Positions 16,487 through 23,969 of a stretch of DNA of 64,000 nucleotides are shown one piece after another. Each line of letters starts with the position of its first letter. The first letter of the stretch is position 1. The DNA lies in contig CP000781.1 of NCBI GenBank assembly GCA_000017645.1, positions 4,017,501 through 4,081,500 of the forward strand. Direction: 5' to 3'. Under the pieces are notes generated by a model. It saw only the letters and a list, made by a program, of their open reading frames with translations. It ran no database searches and was not told the origin of the DNA. This DNA is from Xanthobacter autotrophicus Py2. Its GTDB lineage: Bacteria; Pseudomonadota; Alphaproteobacteria; Rhizobiales; Xanthobacteraceae. The translations under genes and the position numbers were made by a program.

Positions 16487-16911
16487 TGGAAATCGCCCGA
16501 CCCCATCCTGATAAATCCGCCGCCGAAGAATTCAACGATGGATCCTTCGTGAGCTACTTCGAGCTTTGGGCCGACGACGTTACCCGGGGATCGCGGCAGC
16601 TTGGCTACTGGCGCGTGCCATTCGCCTTCGGGGTTCAGCTCCATCGCATCCCAATAAGGGATGATGCCCGCGCCCTTTGGCCTGTCGATGCGCAGTTCCG
16701 TCATGGTGACACCCTCGTTGGAGCGCGACCGCAGGGTGACCCGGATCAAATGCCATGGGTGGGCGAAGCGCTCATCCTTGACGGTTTCGACCCCGACGAT
16801 CGGCGAATGGATCGCCTGTTCACGTCTCCACGCCAGCCAGTGGAGAGCCAAGCTCCCGAAGCTGACCAGAAGGGCAAGCGACGCAACAATCTCCGCATAG
16901 CCAATAGCCAT
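16306..16911 (-). CDS. Membrane-anchored hypothetical protein on the opposite strand
   Basis: The 201-residue reading starts MAIGYAEIVASLALLVSFGS with GGTGAAG upstream. An N-terminal membrane helix is followed by a domain with WHLIRVTLRSRSNEGVTMTE and LEVAHEGSIVEFFGGGFIRM, which reads as real beta-rich protein. The last 60 residues run antisense to the small membrane protein gene and are less convincing. It may be a moron gene; no family is recognised. Confidence 0.55.
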   Translation of the reverse strand: MAIGYAEIVASLALLVSFGSLALHWLAWRREQAIHSPIVGVETVKDERFAHPWHLIRVTLRSRSNEGVTMTELRIDRPKGAGIIPYWDAMELNPEGEWHAPVAKLPRSPGNVVGPKLEVAHEGSIVEFFGGGFIRMGSGDFHHEDFLVMLPESRQTSTSTSRIASSVRLTAFLISQTQARKRKAWPSKHTIHIQIITAASQ

Positions 16912-16944
16912 GTCTTCACCATCGAATCGGTGTTGCAACCTTCG

Positions 16945-17040
16945 ATGGTGGAGCATCCGCTGCCGGCCGGGCAATCCTGCCCTGACCTGTCCGTGCCGGC
17001 AGCGGGACGCGCCACATACGTCGGGCGGAGGGCTGCCTGA
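16945..17040 (+). CDS. 31-residue hypothetical protein
   Basis: The reading MVEHPLPAGQSCPDLSVPAA ends in RATYVGRRAA, and its stop overlaps the next ATG (TGATG). The tight junction suggests a real coupled gene, but there is little else to judge by. Confidence 0.35.
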   Translation: MVEHPLPAGQSCPDLSVPAAGRATYVGRRAA

Positions 17041-17276
17041 TGTCCGAATTCACCCCCGTCACCACCATCGAAGACCTCATGTCACTCGACACCGTCGAGA
17101 TGGTCGACGGCTATTGGGATGGCTGGCACGGCGCTCCCGAGCCCGGCAACAACCGGTCCCGCGCCTACTGGCACGGCTGGAGGAACGGCGCTGCCGATGC
17201 TGGGCACCGGGAGAAGGACGCCCACCAGATGGAACTGGCGCGGGCGTTCGTCGCCTTTCGGCGGAGGGCTGCCTAA
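17040..17276 (+). CDS. Rmf/CrpP-like small protein
   Basis: This is a 78-residue protein. The core VDGYWDGWHGAPEPGNNRSR followed by AYWHGWRNGAADAGH matches the G-Y/W-x-x-G, R-S-x-x-Y-W-H-G-W-x-N-G pattern of ribosome-modulation-factor-like small proteins seen in alphaproteobacterial phages. Whether it binds ribosomes is unknown. It is coupled to the next gene by TAATG. Confidence 0.65.
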   Translation: MSEFTPVTTIEDLMSLDTVEMVDGYWDGWHGAPEPGNNRSRAYWHGWRNGAADAGHREKDAHQMELARAFVAFRRRAA

Positions 17277-17653
17277 TGAAGCGCACGCCCGAAGCCGTCG
17301 CCCGGATGAAGCGCCTCGCCGAGGCGGGAGCGTTGACCAGCACGATTGCTCGCGACATCGGCGTCTCGCCCGCCTCCATCATCAAATGGGCCAAGCGCGA
17401 AGGCGTCCGGCTGATGACGCGATCGGAGGCTGGCAAGCGCCGGGCGGAGGACCCTGGCGAGCGCTCGCGGCTGGTGGAACTTTCCCGCCGGGGAGGGGAG
17501 GCGCTGAAGCGCAAGTTGGGGCTGTCTTCCATCGTTCCGCACTGGGTGCCGAGCGATCTGAGCGACGACTATGCCGATTTCGCCGTGCTCTATGGCGAGG
17601 AGTGCGCCGCCTCGCGCATCCGCCAGATGAAGGCGGAGGCGCTGACGTGCTGA
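17276..17653 (+). CDS. Putative HTH regulator
   Basis: This is a 125-residue protein. TSTIARDIGVSPASIIKWAK is a likely helix-turn-helix (residues about 16-36). The C-terminus VPSDLSDDYADFAVLYGEEC then AASRIRQMKAEAL is a motif often found at the end of small regulators of alphaproteobacterial phages. It ends 2 bases before a convergent gene. Confidence 0.65.
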   Translation: MKRTPEAVARMKRLAEAGALTSTIARDIGVSPASIIKWAKREGVRLMTRSEAGKRRAEDPGERSRLVELSRRGGEALKRKLGLSSIVPHWVPSDLSDDYADFAVLYGEECAASRIRQMKAEALTC

Positions 17654-17655
17654 CC

Positions 17656-18138
17656 TCACCCGCCCGGCACCTCGTGGCTGACCCTCATCCGGCGCGCATC
17701 GGCGCATGCGCTCGTCATAGCGTCTGCGGTGATAGGCATGGACGGCCGCAGGTATCCGGCCTCCGCCTCGATGTAGCGGAGGAGGCTTTCCCCGCGGTCG
17801 CTGCGTTCGCGCGCGATCCCGGCGAGCAGCGTTGCGAACATCCGCGTCGTCCCAATCGACGGCATCCTCTTCTCCATGATGGGGCGCCGGCCGGCACTGA
17901 GCGCGACTTCTCCGCCGGCCGGCGCACGGGCGGCGGCGCGAGGGGCGATGCGCGCGGCCCGATCCGATTTGAGCTTGTCCACGATGGCGCCCGCCAGGGC
18001 ACCGATCGGGATGAAACCGTCGTTCCCCAGGTCGGCTTCCTCCCGACCCACTTCGGCGTGCCCGGTTCCCGCCGGGCCGCCGCTTCTATCCGCGCTCGCC
18101 GCAGCACGTCCTGCAAGATCATCTGCGGTGAGCAACAT
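17656..18138 (-). CDS. Hypothetical protein on the opposite strand
   Basis: The 160-residue reading starts MLLTADDLAGRAAASADRSG, eight bases after GGAGAC. It contains GFIPIGALAGAIVDKLKSDR and RMFATLLAGIARERSDRGES. It is divergent from the following gene, with an operator-like region between them, as expected for a regulator and its target. No family is recognised. Confidence 0.55.
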   Translation of the reverse strand: MLLTADDLAGRAAASADRSGGPAGTGHAEVGREEADLGNDGFIPIGALAGAIVDKLKSDRAARIAPRAAARAPAGGEVALSAGRRPIMEKRMPSIGTTRMFATLLAGIARERSDRGESLLRYIEAEAGYLRPSMPITADAMTSACADARRMRVSHEVPGG

Positions 18139-18202
18139 CGTTCCGTCTCCAAAGCAACGTCTCCGATGTCCTCAAGATGGCACATCGGAGATAGGCCGTG
18201 GC

Positions 18203-18236
18203 GGGTAAGTCACCCACGCGCGCGGGTAAATCACCC
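18203..18236 (+). promoter_or_regulatory. Tandem operator-like repeats GGGTAArTCACCC
   Basis: GGGTAAGTCACCC at 18203-18215 and GGGTAAATCACCC at 18224-18236 are near-identical 13-base sites, each with GGGT/ACCC symmetry. They are 21 bases apart, two helical turns, in the spacer between divergent genes. A dimeric regulator bound side by side is likely; its identity is unknown. Confidence 0.55.
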
Positions 18237-18260
18237 GCGCCAAATCCCGGAGCAAAGGTG

Positions 18261-18566
18261 ATGTCTTCGGTTGCGGAAGCGAGAAGCCTGATCATCCAGA
18301 TCGCTGGACCCATCTCGCTCGGAGAGCGGGTCAAGACTGTTCTCGCTTTCGTTGCTGAACGCGCCGGACTTCCGGAACGCCGCATTCGAGGCATTTGGCA
18401 TCGCGAGGCAAAAGCGGTGCTCGCCGACGAGCTCGAAGCCCTGAAACGCGCTGCCGAACTGCGCCATCGAGAAGAGGCCATCCATGCCCGCAATCTGGAA
18501 ACCAGGGCTCGTCTGGCGTGTCGCGGCGCCGCTGCTGCCGGGCGGGTGGAAGGTCCGGATTTCTGA
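18261..18566 (+). CDS. Hypothetical protein with HTH-like segment
   Basis: The 101-residue reading starts MSSVAEARSLIIQIAGPISL, with GGAGCAAAGG before the ATG. The segment TVLAFVAERAGLPERRIRGI followed by WHREAKAV looks like an HTH, and the rest is helical and charged. A longer GTG start at 18198 would put the two operator repeats inside the gene, so the ATG was preferred. Confidence 0.65.
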   Translation: MSSVAEARSLIIQIAGPISLGERVKTVLAFVAERAGLPERRIRGIWHREAKAVLADELEALKRAAELRHREEAIHARNLETRARLACRGAAAAGRVEGPDF

Positions 18567-18636
18567 ATTCTACGCGGCATCTGCGGAATACCGCTCGCGG
18601 CTGTCCGACTGGCTGATCGGGAGGCGCGTGGAATGA
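18484..18636 (+). CDS. 50-residue hypothetical protein
   Basis: The reading MPAIWKPGLVWRVAAPLLPG continues as GWKVRISEFYAASAEYRSRL and ends LIGRRVE. It overlaps the 3' end of the gene before it by 83 bases in another frame. The composition is protein-like, but no ribosome site is obvious. Confidence 0.45.
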   Translation: MPAIWKPGLVWRVAAPLLPGGWKVRISEFYAASAEYRSRLSDWLIGRRVE

Positions 18637-18756
18637 AGAAACCGGACGCCGCGCATCACAGCCCGCACTGATTTTGCGGCTTCGGCCGCTCTTCATCACC
18701 GACCCACGCCAACCGGCATTTCGCCGGGCGCCTTCGTGCGCCCTGAAGGAGGACCC

Positions 18757-19377
18757 ATGTCCGAGATCCCGACGATGGCTTCGCCCGAAACGGCGGAGCT
18801 GATCAAGACGCTCACGAGGCGGCTCACACCGACCGACGCGAGGCTGAACTACCTCACGGACCTCCTCAAGCCGATGCTGGGCGTGGGCGAGCCGGAAGAC
18901 CGGAATGCCTTCTATGCAGCCTCCCGCATGCTGGGCTGCACTCCCGCCTTCGCGAAGAACGTGGTCGGCGCCGTCGCCCGGCGGGGTTCCGCGAAGGCGT
19001 GGCGCAGATGGAGAGCGCGGAAGCCGGCCCTGCCGGTGTTCGAGGTGCCGCCGCTGGCGCCGAACATCGTGGGATTTGTCTATTTCGCCAGCCCCCTCTC
19101 GGCGCCGAACGTCGTGAAAATCGGAATTTCCACCAACCTCGAACGGCGCTTGCGCGACCTGGAGGTGGAGACCGGCGAAGAGCACCGGATCGCGCGCTGG
19201 TTCGTTGGCACGACGGTGGACGAGGCCGTGGCGCAGTTCGCGGTCGCGGGCAGGCGCATCACCGGCAAATGGTTCAAGACCGAAGAACCGGGACAGATCC
19301 CCGGCTTCCTCCCGATGGGCCTGGATGGCATGCGGCAGGTCCTCGGCGCGGACCTCCTGACGGGGAGGGCGGTGTGA
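18757..19377 (+). CDS. GIY-YIG/T5orf172-like protein
   Basis: This 206-residue protein has AGGAGG upstream of its ATG. The C-terminal half carries GFVYFASPLSAPNVVKIGIS, TNLERRLRDLEVETGEEHRI and the end ITGKWFKTEEP. This is the T5orf172/MUG113 variant of the GIY-YIG fold, in which the first strand reads V-Y-F and the second V-K-I-G. Such proteins are phage-associated nucleases or DNA binders. Hairpins with a TTCG loop (18676-18689) and GGGCGC/GCGCCC lie in the 120-base spacer before it. Confidence 0.72.
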   Translation: MSEIPTMASPETAELIKTLTRRLTPTDARLNYLTDLLKPMLGVGEPEDRNAFYAASRMLGCTPAFAKNVVGAVARRGSAKAWRRWRARKPALPVFEVPPLAPNIVGFVYFASPLSAPNVVKIGISTNLERRLRDLEVETGEEHRIARWFVGTTVDEAVAQFAVAGRRITGKWFKTEEPGQIPGFLPMGLDGMRQVLGADLLTGRAV

Positions 19378-19565
19378 TGCCTCGACGCGTCATCTCGAAC
19401 ATCACACGCTCCGTCGCGCCGATCCATCGCTGCAGCTGGCGCATTCGCACGTTTCACGGTCCTCGCCTCTACTCAGTCGACGGGGTGCGCGAGCCATTCA
19501 CCTTGGACCGAGTGGTGGCCATCAGCCTCCCCCTGATCCACTGGCTCGGCCGAGGCGCGACATGA
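19377..19565 (+). CDS. Small hypothetical protein
   Basis: This 62-residue protein, MPRRVISNITRSVAPIHRCS onward, is coupled to the previous gene by TGATG and overlaps the next one by 4 bases. The C-terminus RVVAISLPLIHWLGRG is hydrophobic. The function is unknown. Confidence 0.5.
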   Translation: MPRRVISNITRSVAPIHRCSWRIRTFHGPRLYSVDGVREPFTLDRVVAISLPLIHWLGRGAT

Positions 19566-19798
19566 CGGTCTCGCTTCTCCATCAGGCCGAAGAGGTCGAA
19601 CTCGACTTCGTGGAATACCGCGACTGGATCGAGATCCTTGAGAGCACCAAGGACGAGAAGTCCCGGCGGACCCCGGAACAAATCTCCAACATGAAGATCC
19701 GGCTCACCCGAAAGGAGGCTGCGGCCGAGACGCTGCGCCGCCTCGCGGACCGCGCGGAAGCGCGTCGCGTGGCCGATCAGGGGAGCGCCGCAGAATGA
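19562..19798 (+). CDS. Small charged hypothetical protein
   Basis: This 78-residue protein is rich in Glu and Arg (RDWIEILESTKDEKSRRTPE; AAAETLRRLADRAEARR), mostly helical, and overlaps both neighbours by 4 bases. No family is recognised. Confidence 0.6.
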   Translation: MTVSLLHQAEEVELDFVEYRDWIEILESTKDEKSRRTPEQISNMKIRLTRKEAAAETLRRLADRAEARRVADQGSAAE

Positions 19799-20379
19799 AC
19801 GGGCTATGGCAGTTCGGCGACCTCAAGATGTTCGGCTACGACCTGATCGTCGCCGATCCGCCATGGGATTTCGAGCTCTACTCGGAGGCCGGCGAAGGCA
19901 AATCCGCCAAAGCCCACTATGGAACGATGAAGCTCGACGAGATCGCGGCGCTGCGCGTGGGAGACCTCGCGCGGGGCGATTGCTTGCTGTTGCTCTGGTG
20001 CTGTGAGTGGATGCCACCCGCCGCCCGTCAACGTGTGCTGGATGCCTGGGGTTTCACCTACAAGACCACGATCATTTGGCGGAAGGTGACACGCGCCGGG
20101 AAGGTGCGGATGGGGCCCGGCTATCGCGCCAGGACCATGCACGAACCGGTGATTGTCGCGACCGTCGGCAATCCCAAGCACACCCCATTCTCATCCGTCT
20201 TCGACGGCGTGGCCCGCGAGCACAGTCGCAAGCCCGAGGCATTCTATCGGATGGTGGAGGCCGCAGCGCCAAAGGCCGCTCGTGCTGACCTGTTCTCACG
20301 CCAGCGTCGCGACGGCTGGGATGCCTTCGGCAACGAGGTGGAGAAGTTCGACCAGCCTCCAGCGGAGGCGGCCGAATGA
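19795..20379 (+). CDS. MT-A70-family DNA N6-adenine methyltransferase
   Basis: This is a 194-residue protein. The catalytic motif DPPW is at residues 21-24 in YDLIVADPPWDF. It also has YGTMKLDEI, the LLLLWCCEWMPPA strand, the WGFTYKTTIIWRK segment and SRKPEAFYRMVE, all typical of the MT-A70 (Ime4/MunI-like) fold. It transfers methyl groups from SAM to adenine in DNA. Phage enzymes of this type protect against restriction or mark phage DNA. It overlaps a second methyltransferase gene by 4 bases. Confidence 0.93.
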   Translation: MNGLWQFGDLKMFGYDLIVADPPWDFELYSEAGEGKSAKAHYGTMKLDEIAALRVGDLARGDCLLLLWCCEWMPPAARQRVLDAWGFTYKTTIIWRKVTRAGKVRMGPGYRARTMHEPVIVATVGNPKHTPFSSVFDGVAREHSRKPEAFYRMVEAAAPKAARADLFSRQRRDGWDAFGNEVEKFDQPPAEAAE

Positions 20380-21728
20380 ACGCGCACATCCTCACCGGCG
20401 GCGAGGTCACCACCGGCCGGCGGAAGCCGTCGGACCTGGTGGCCGAATACGAGATGAAGGTAGAGGCTGTTCCGGCGGCCCTTGCCGAGTTCGAGGCGGC
20501 GCAGAACGCCGTGAAGATGGCCGCTTCCATCGGCGGGACGTGGGGCAACCGCACACTGGAGACCGGCCGGCTTGGCGAGCGCGACATGCTAGCGGCACTG
20601 CTCGGCTCAGCATGGCGCCACACCTACCAGCTCTATGCGCTGGAGAATTTTGCGTCTGCGGCCGACAAGAAGCGCATTGAGCAGATGTTTGCGGACCCGC
20701 CGCCCTTCACGGTGGAGAACATCCGCGAGCGTTTCGGCGCCTACATCATGGACCCGTGGGGCTCGATCCTGCGCGGGCTGGCAGAACAGTTTGCGGGCCT
20801 TGACCCGGCGTTCAAGAGCCACGAGAAGATGAAGATCGGTGTCAGCGGGTTGCCCAAGCGGGTGATCCTGTCCGGCTTCAGCGAATACAGCTCGTGCTAT
20901 GGCGCAGAGCGGGTGCGGGACATTGTGAATGCGCTTGCCGCCTATCAGGGCAAGCCGCTCCTGACGCACCGCGAGCTTGCAGCCCTGATCCGGGACGGCA
21001 ACGCGCTGATCGAAGATGGCGTCGTCCCAGCAGACAAATACAACGAAGCGGTCAAGGTTATCGGACGCGGCGTCTGGCTCAAGCGTTTCCAGAATGGGAA
21101 CGGGCATCTGTTCTTCGGCCCCCAGGCTCTAGCGGATGTGAACCGCGCCCTTTCGGAATTCTATGGCGACGTGCTGCCGGACACTGCGGAAGAAAAGCCG
21201 GCCAAACCGCGCGCGAGCACCGCAGTCGCGAAAGACCTTCAGTATTACCCGACGCCCGAGATGGTGGTGGAGCGGGTGCTGTGCGACCTTTACGTCAAGC
21301 CCGGAGAGCGCGTGCTGGAGCCGTCCTGCGGCTGCGGCCGGTTCATGGACGCGCTGCGCACTCGTGGCGCCCGTGTATTCGGGATCGAAGTGGACCCAGG
21401 CCGGGCGGCGCAGTGCCGATCCAAGGGTCATAGCGTGCTCACGGCCAATTTCCTTGAGGCAGAGCCGACAGGCGAATTCGATCGCGTGGTGATGAACCCA
21501 CCATTTTGGTCGAAGCACTATGCCAAGCATGTCAACCACGCCCTTCGGTTCCTGAAGCCCGGCGGCGTGTTGACGGCCATCCTTCCCGCCACGGCCCGTT
21601 ATGACCACGGCCTTCTCGACGGGAAGTGGAATGACCTCCCTGTCGGCTCCTTCAGTGAGAGCGGGACGAATATCTGCACCACAGTCCTGACCATCCACAA
21701 GACCAACGAATACCAAGGGGGCAGGTGA
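20376..21728 (+). CDS. DUF4942 plus N6-adenine methyltransferase fusion
   Basis: The protein has 450 residues. The N-terminal about 280 residues match the DUF4942 style (for example ALENFASAADKKRIEQMFAD and PKRVILSGFSEYSSCYGAER). The C-terminal part is a SAM methyltransferase with motif I VLEPSCGCGRF near 313 and catalytic NPPF at 374-377. DUF4942 probably supplies target recognition. It directly follows the MT-A70 gene, giving two adenine methyltransferases in a row. Confidence 0.88.
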   Translation: MNAHILTGGEVTTGRRKPSDLVAEYEMKVEAVPAALAEFEAAQNAVKMAASIGGTWGNRTLETGRLGERDMLAALLGSAWRHTYQLYALENFASAADKKRIEQMFADPPPFTVENIRERFGAYIMDPWGSILRGLAEQFAGLDPAFKSHEKMKIGVSGLPKRVILSGFSEYSSCYGAERVRDIVNALAAYQGKPLLTHRELAALIRDGNALIEDGVVPADKYNEAVKVIGRGVWLKRFQNGNGHLFFGPQALADVNRALSEFYGDVLPDTAEEKPAKPRASTAVAKDLQYYPTPEMVVERVLCDLYVKPGERVLEPSCGCGRFMDALRTRGARVFGIEVDPGRAAQCRSKGHSVLTANFLEAEPTGEFDRVVMNPPFWSKHYAKHVNHALRFLKPGGVLTAILPATARYDHGLLDGKWNDLPVGSFSESGTNICTTVLTIHKTNEYQGGR

Positions 21729-21976
21729 TGACTGCGCACAAGATTGATCCCCTCCTCGCCGCACTCCGCTGTGCCCACACAGATATGGAGCCTGTAGAGG
21801 TGACCAAGAATGGCGCCGTAAGCCTGAAGGACAGAGCAATCGACCTCTGGCATGACGGAGCGGACACGCTGGATATCGCACATGCGCTCAGCGTGGCCGA
21901 ATGCTGGGTTCTTCGCATCATCAACCGCCATAGGTCTGAGCAGATCGCGGCGGGGACAAGAGGGGCGGCAGAATGA
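21728..21976 (+). CDS. Small HTH-like protein
   Basis: This is an 82-residue protein. The segment DRAIDLWHDGADTLDIAHAL then SVAECWVLRIINRHR reads as a helix-turn-helix of the sigma-region-4 kind. TGATG couples it to the methyltransferase gene, and it overlaps the replication gene by 4 bases. Confidence 0.6.
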   Translation: MTAHKIDPLLAALRCAHTDMEPVEVTKNGAVSLKDRAIDLWHDGADTLDIAHALSVAECWVLRIINRHRSEQIAAGTRGAAE

Positions 21977-22824
21977 CGGACTGGTTCCGTTCGTGGCATG
22001 GCGCGCCAACTGATCCAAAATGGCTTGGCATCGCACGGAAGGCAGGCGTTGCCCCCGGCATCGCTGTAGCTGTGGCATGGGCACTCATGGACCGTGCATC
22101 GCAGGCCGATGACCGTGGGAGCATCGCCGGGTATGACGCCGATGGCCTCGCATGTTTCTTCGGCTGCGATCCAGAGCAGGTAGATGCCATCGTTTCTGCC
22201 ATGGAGGAGAAGGGCGTCGTTGACGGCGGGAGGCTTTCCAACTGGGAGAAGCGCCAGCCGAAACGCGAAGATACGAGCACGCAACGCGTCAAAGAATACA
22301 GGGAACGCAACAAGGTTGGCGTGAAACGCGATGTAACGCAGTGTAACGCCCCAGAAGCAGATACAGAGGCAGATACAGAGGTAGAAGAATTATCCCCCTC
22401 ACTTCCTTCGGAAGTTCGCCCCCTTGCGCCAACGGAGCGGGGCTCGTTCCTGAACCCGGACTGGGCGCCCTCCGACGCCGCGATGGCATTGGCGATCACT
22501 GAGCTTGGTGGTCAGGCCGAGGCGAGCCGAACGCTGGAGAAGTTTCGGAACTACTGGCTTTCGAAATCCGGGAAGGACGGCCGAAAGCGCGACTGGGAGC
22601 GGACGTGGCGCAATTGGGTGATGACCGAGATGGACCGTGGAGGAAGGCATGGCAAACGAACTGGCAGTGGGGTCGGTAACCCGCCGCGAGGCCCTACTAA
22701 ATCCGAGCTTAACCGCGCCGCCATGGTTGAAGTCCTCACTGGACGCGCTGACAGCCGACTATCCGCCTCGGCTTCCCCATCACGCTGGGCTGACGGAGGG
22801 CCAGAGGGTGCGGGTGGAAGCTAG
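21973..22824 (+). CDS. Replication-initiator-like protein (phage O/DnaD style)
   Basis: The protein has 283 residues. The N-terminal winged-helix part (DWFRSWHGAPTDPKWLGIAR, then GVAPGIAVAVAWALMDRASQ) is typical of phage replication proteins. A low-complexity linker follows (EADTEADTEVEELSPSLPSE), then a helical DnaD/DnaB-loader-like region ending WERTWRNWVMTEMD. It probably recruits the host helicase to the phage origin. The last 59 codons overlap the next gene in another frame. Confidence 0.72.
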   Translation: MTDWFRSWHGAPTDPKWLGIARKAGVAPGIAVAVAWALMDRASQADDRGSIAGYDADGLACFFGCDPEQVDAIVSAMEEKGVVDGGRLSNWEKRQPKREDTSTQRVKEYRERNKVGVKRDVTQCNAPEADTEADTEVEELSPSLPSEVRPLAPTERGSFLNPDWAPSDAAMALAITELGGQAEASRTLEKFRNYWLSKSGKDGRKRDWERTWRNWVMTEMDRGGRHGKRTGSGVGNPPRGPTKSELNRAAMVEVLTGRADSRLSASASPSRWADGGPEGAGGS

Positions 22825-23305
22825 GCTGGCCCGTTTGGTGGATTGCCTGAAGCCGGCCAGCTCCGATGAGGCTGCGGCGTTCATCGTCTCGGTGCAAGAC
22901 CAGTTCGCGCCGCCGGACATGGACCCTGATGCACTGCGCCGGCGGCAGGAGGGGTTCCTGATCGCACTGGAGGGCGTCCCTGCTTTCGCGTTGGATGAGG
23001 CCTATCGGCTGATCCTTCAGAAGAAGGCCGGCTTTGATCCCCGGTACATGCCTAGGGCGCCAGAGCTGCGGGGCTTGCTGGACAGGATCGCGGAGAATGC
23101 CATCGCGCATCGCGTTCAGCTCCACAGGCTTTTGCAGGCGAAAGTGGAGACGCCCCGGATGCCGGCAGGACCGCGCGTGCTGCCGCCCGAAGTGGTCGCG
23201 CTCCTGGCCCGCCCGGAAGGCGAGAAGGTCCGGCGCCGTCATCCCCCGAACCCTTCCGGCGTCGATCACTCGGAGCCGTACCACTTCTCGGTCAAAGGTG
23301 AATGA
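22649..23305 (+). CDS. Second replication-associated phage protein
   Basis: The 218-residue reading starts MANELAVGSVTRREALLNPS after a strong GGAGGAAGG. It overlaps the previous gene by 176 bases, unusually long for phage genes. The middle is helical (AFIVSVQDQFAPPDMDPDAL; AFALDEAYRLILQKKAGFDP), with the style of small helicase loaders (gpP-like). No catalytic motif is seen. Confidence 0.65.
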   Translation: MANELAVGSVTRREALLNPSLTAPPWLKSSLDALTADYPPRLPHHAGLTEGQRVRVEARLARLVDCLKPASSDEAAAFIVSVQDQFAPPDMDPDALRRRQEGFLIALEGVPAFALDEAYRLILQKKAGFDPRYMPRAPELRGLLDRIAENAIAHRVQLHRLLQAKVETPRMPAGPRVLPPEVVALLARPEGEKVRRRHPPNPSGVDHSEPYHFSVKGE

Positions 23306-23306
23306 C

Positions 23307-23783
23307 ATGGCTGGATCTGTGAATAAGTGCATTATTGTCGGCCACTTGGGCCGTGATCCAGAGCTGAAAAGCTTTCAATCTGGTGGTCGGGCCTGTAATC
23401 TGAGTGTCGCGACTTCCGAACACTGGCGTGACAAGGCGTCGGGGGACCGGAAAGAGCGGACTGAGTGGCATTCTGTTGTGATCTACAACGAAAACTTGAT
23501 TGGAGTAGCCGAGCGCTACCTCAAGAAGGGATCGAAAGTCTACCTCGAAGGCCAGATCGAAACCCGGAAGTACGAGAAGGACGGCCGCGAGGTGTACACG
23601 ACCGAAATAGTCCTCCGGCCCTATCGCGGCGAGCTTGTATTGCTCGATAGCGCGCCAGATGAGCTGGGATCATCACAGGCGGTCGAATTTGGCTCCGGGG
23701 CTATCGGAGGGCGGCGCGGCGCTGAACGGGCGCCAGCGGCTTCTGGAAGCGATTTTGACGATAGCTCCGATATCCCATTTTGA
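23307..23783 (+). CDS. ssb: Single-stranded DNA-binding protein
   Basis: The protein has 158 residues. An OB fold starts NKCIIVGHLGRDPELKSFQS and includes TEWHSVVIYNENLIGVAERY and KKGSKVYLEGQIETRKYEKD. The acidic tail ends DFDDSSDIPF, the partner-binding tip. AAAGGTGA precedes the ATG. It coats single strands during phage replication and recombination and fits with the RecT-like protein of the other operon. Confidence 0.95.
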   Translation: MAGSVNKCIIVGHLGRDPELKSFQSGGRACNLSVATSEHWRDKASGDRKERTEWHSVVIYNENLIGVAERYLKKGSKVYLEGQIETRKYEKDGREVYTTEIVLRPYRGELVLLDSAPDELGSSQAVEFGSGAIGGRRGAERAPAASGSDFDDSSDIPF

Positions 23784-23793
23784 GGAGGCGGGA

Positions 23794-23967
23794 ATGCAGC
23801 GGTTTATCGAGGCAGCTACGCCCTACCTCATGGGCGCGCTAATCGCGCTGACAGTGTGGGCAATGGCAGGGCGCGAAAAGTTGCGCGGTGAGGCAACAGA
23901 GGCCCGCGTCAAGTGCGAGGTCCTGACTAAGTTGTTGGAGCGTTACGAGGCCAACGGGGGAAAGTGA
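23794..23967 (+). CDS. 57-residue membrane protein
   Basis: The reading starts MQRFIEAATPYLMGALIALT after GAGGAGGCGGG. One membrane span is followed by a charged helix (REKLRGEATEARVKCEVLTK). Function unknown. Confidence 0.6.
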   Translation: MQRFIEAATPYLMGALIALTVWAMAGREKLRGEATEARVKCEVLTKLLERYEANGGK

Positions 23968-23969
23968 TC

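Noticed and set aside
16336..17040. A 234-residue rightward frame
   Set aside because: Most of it is antisense to the leftward membrane-anchored gene and has no protein-like pattern. Only the last 31 codons were kept, at low confidence.
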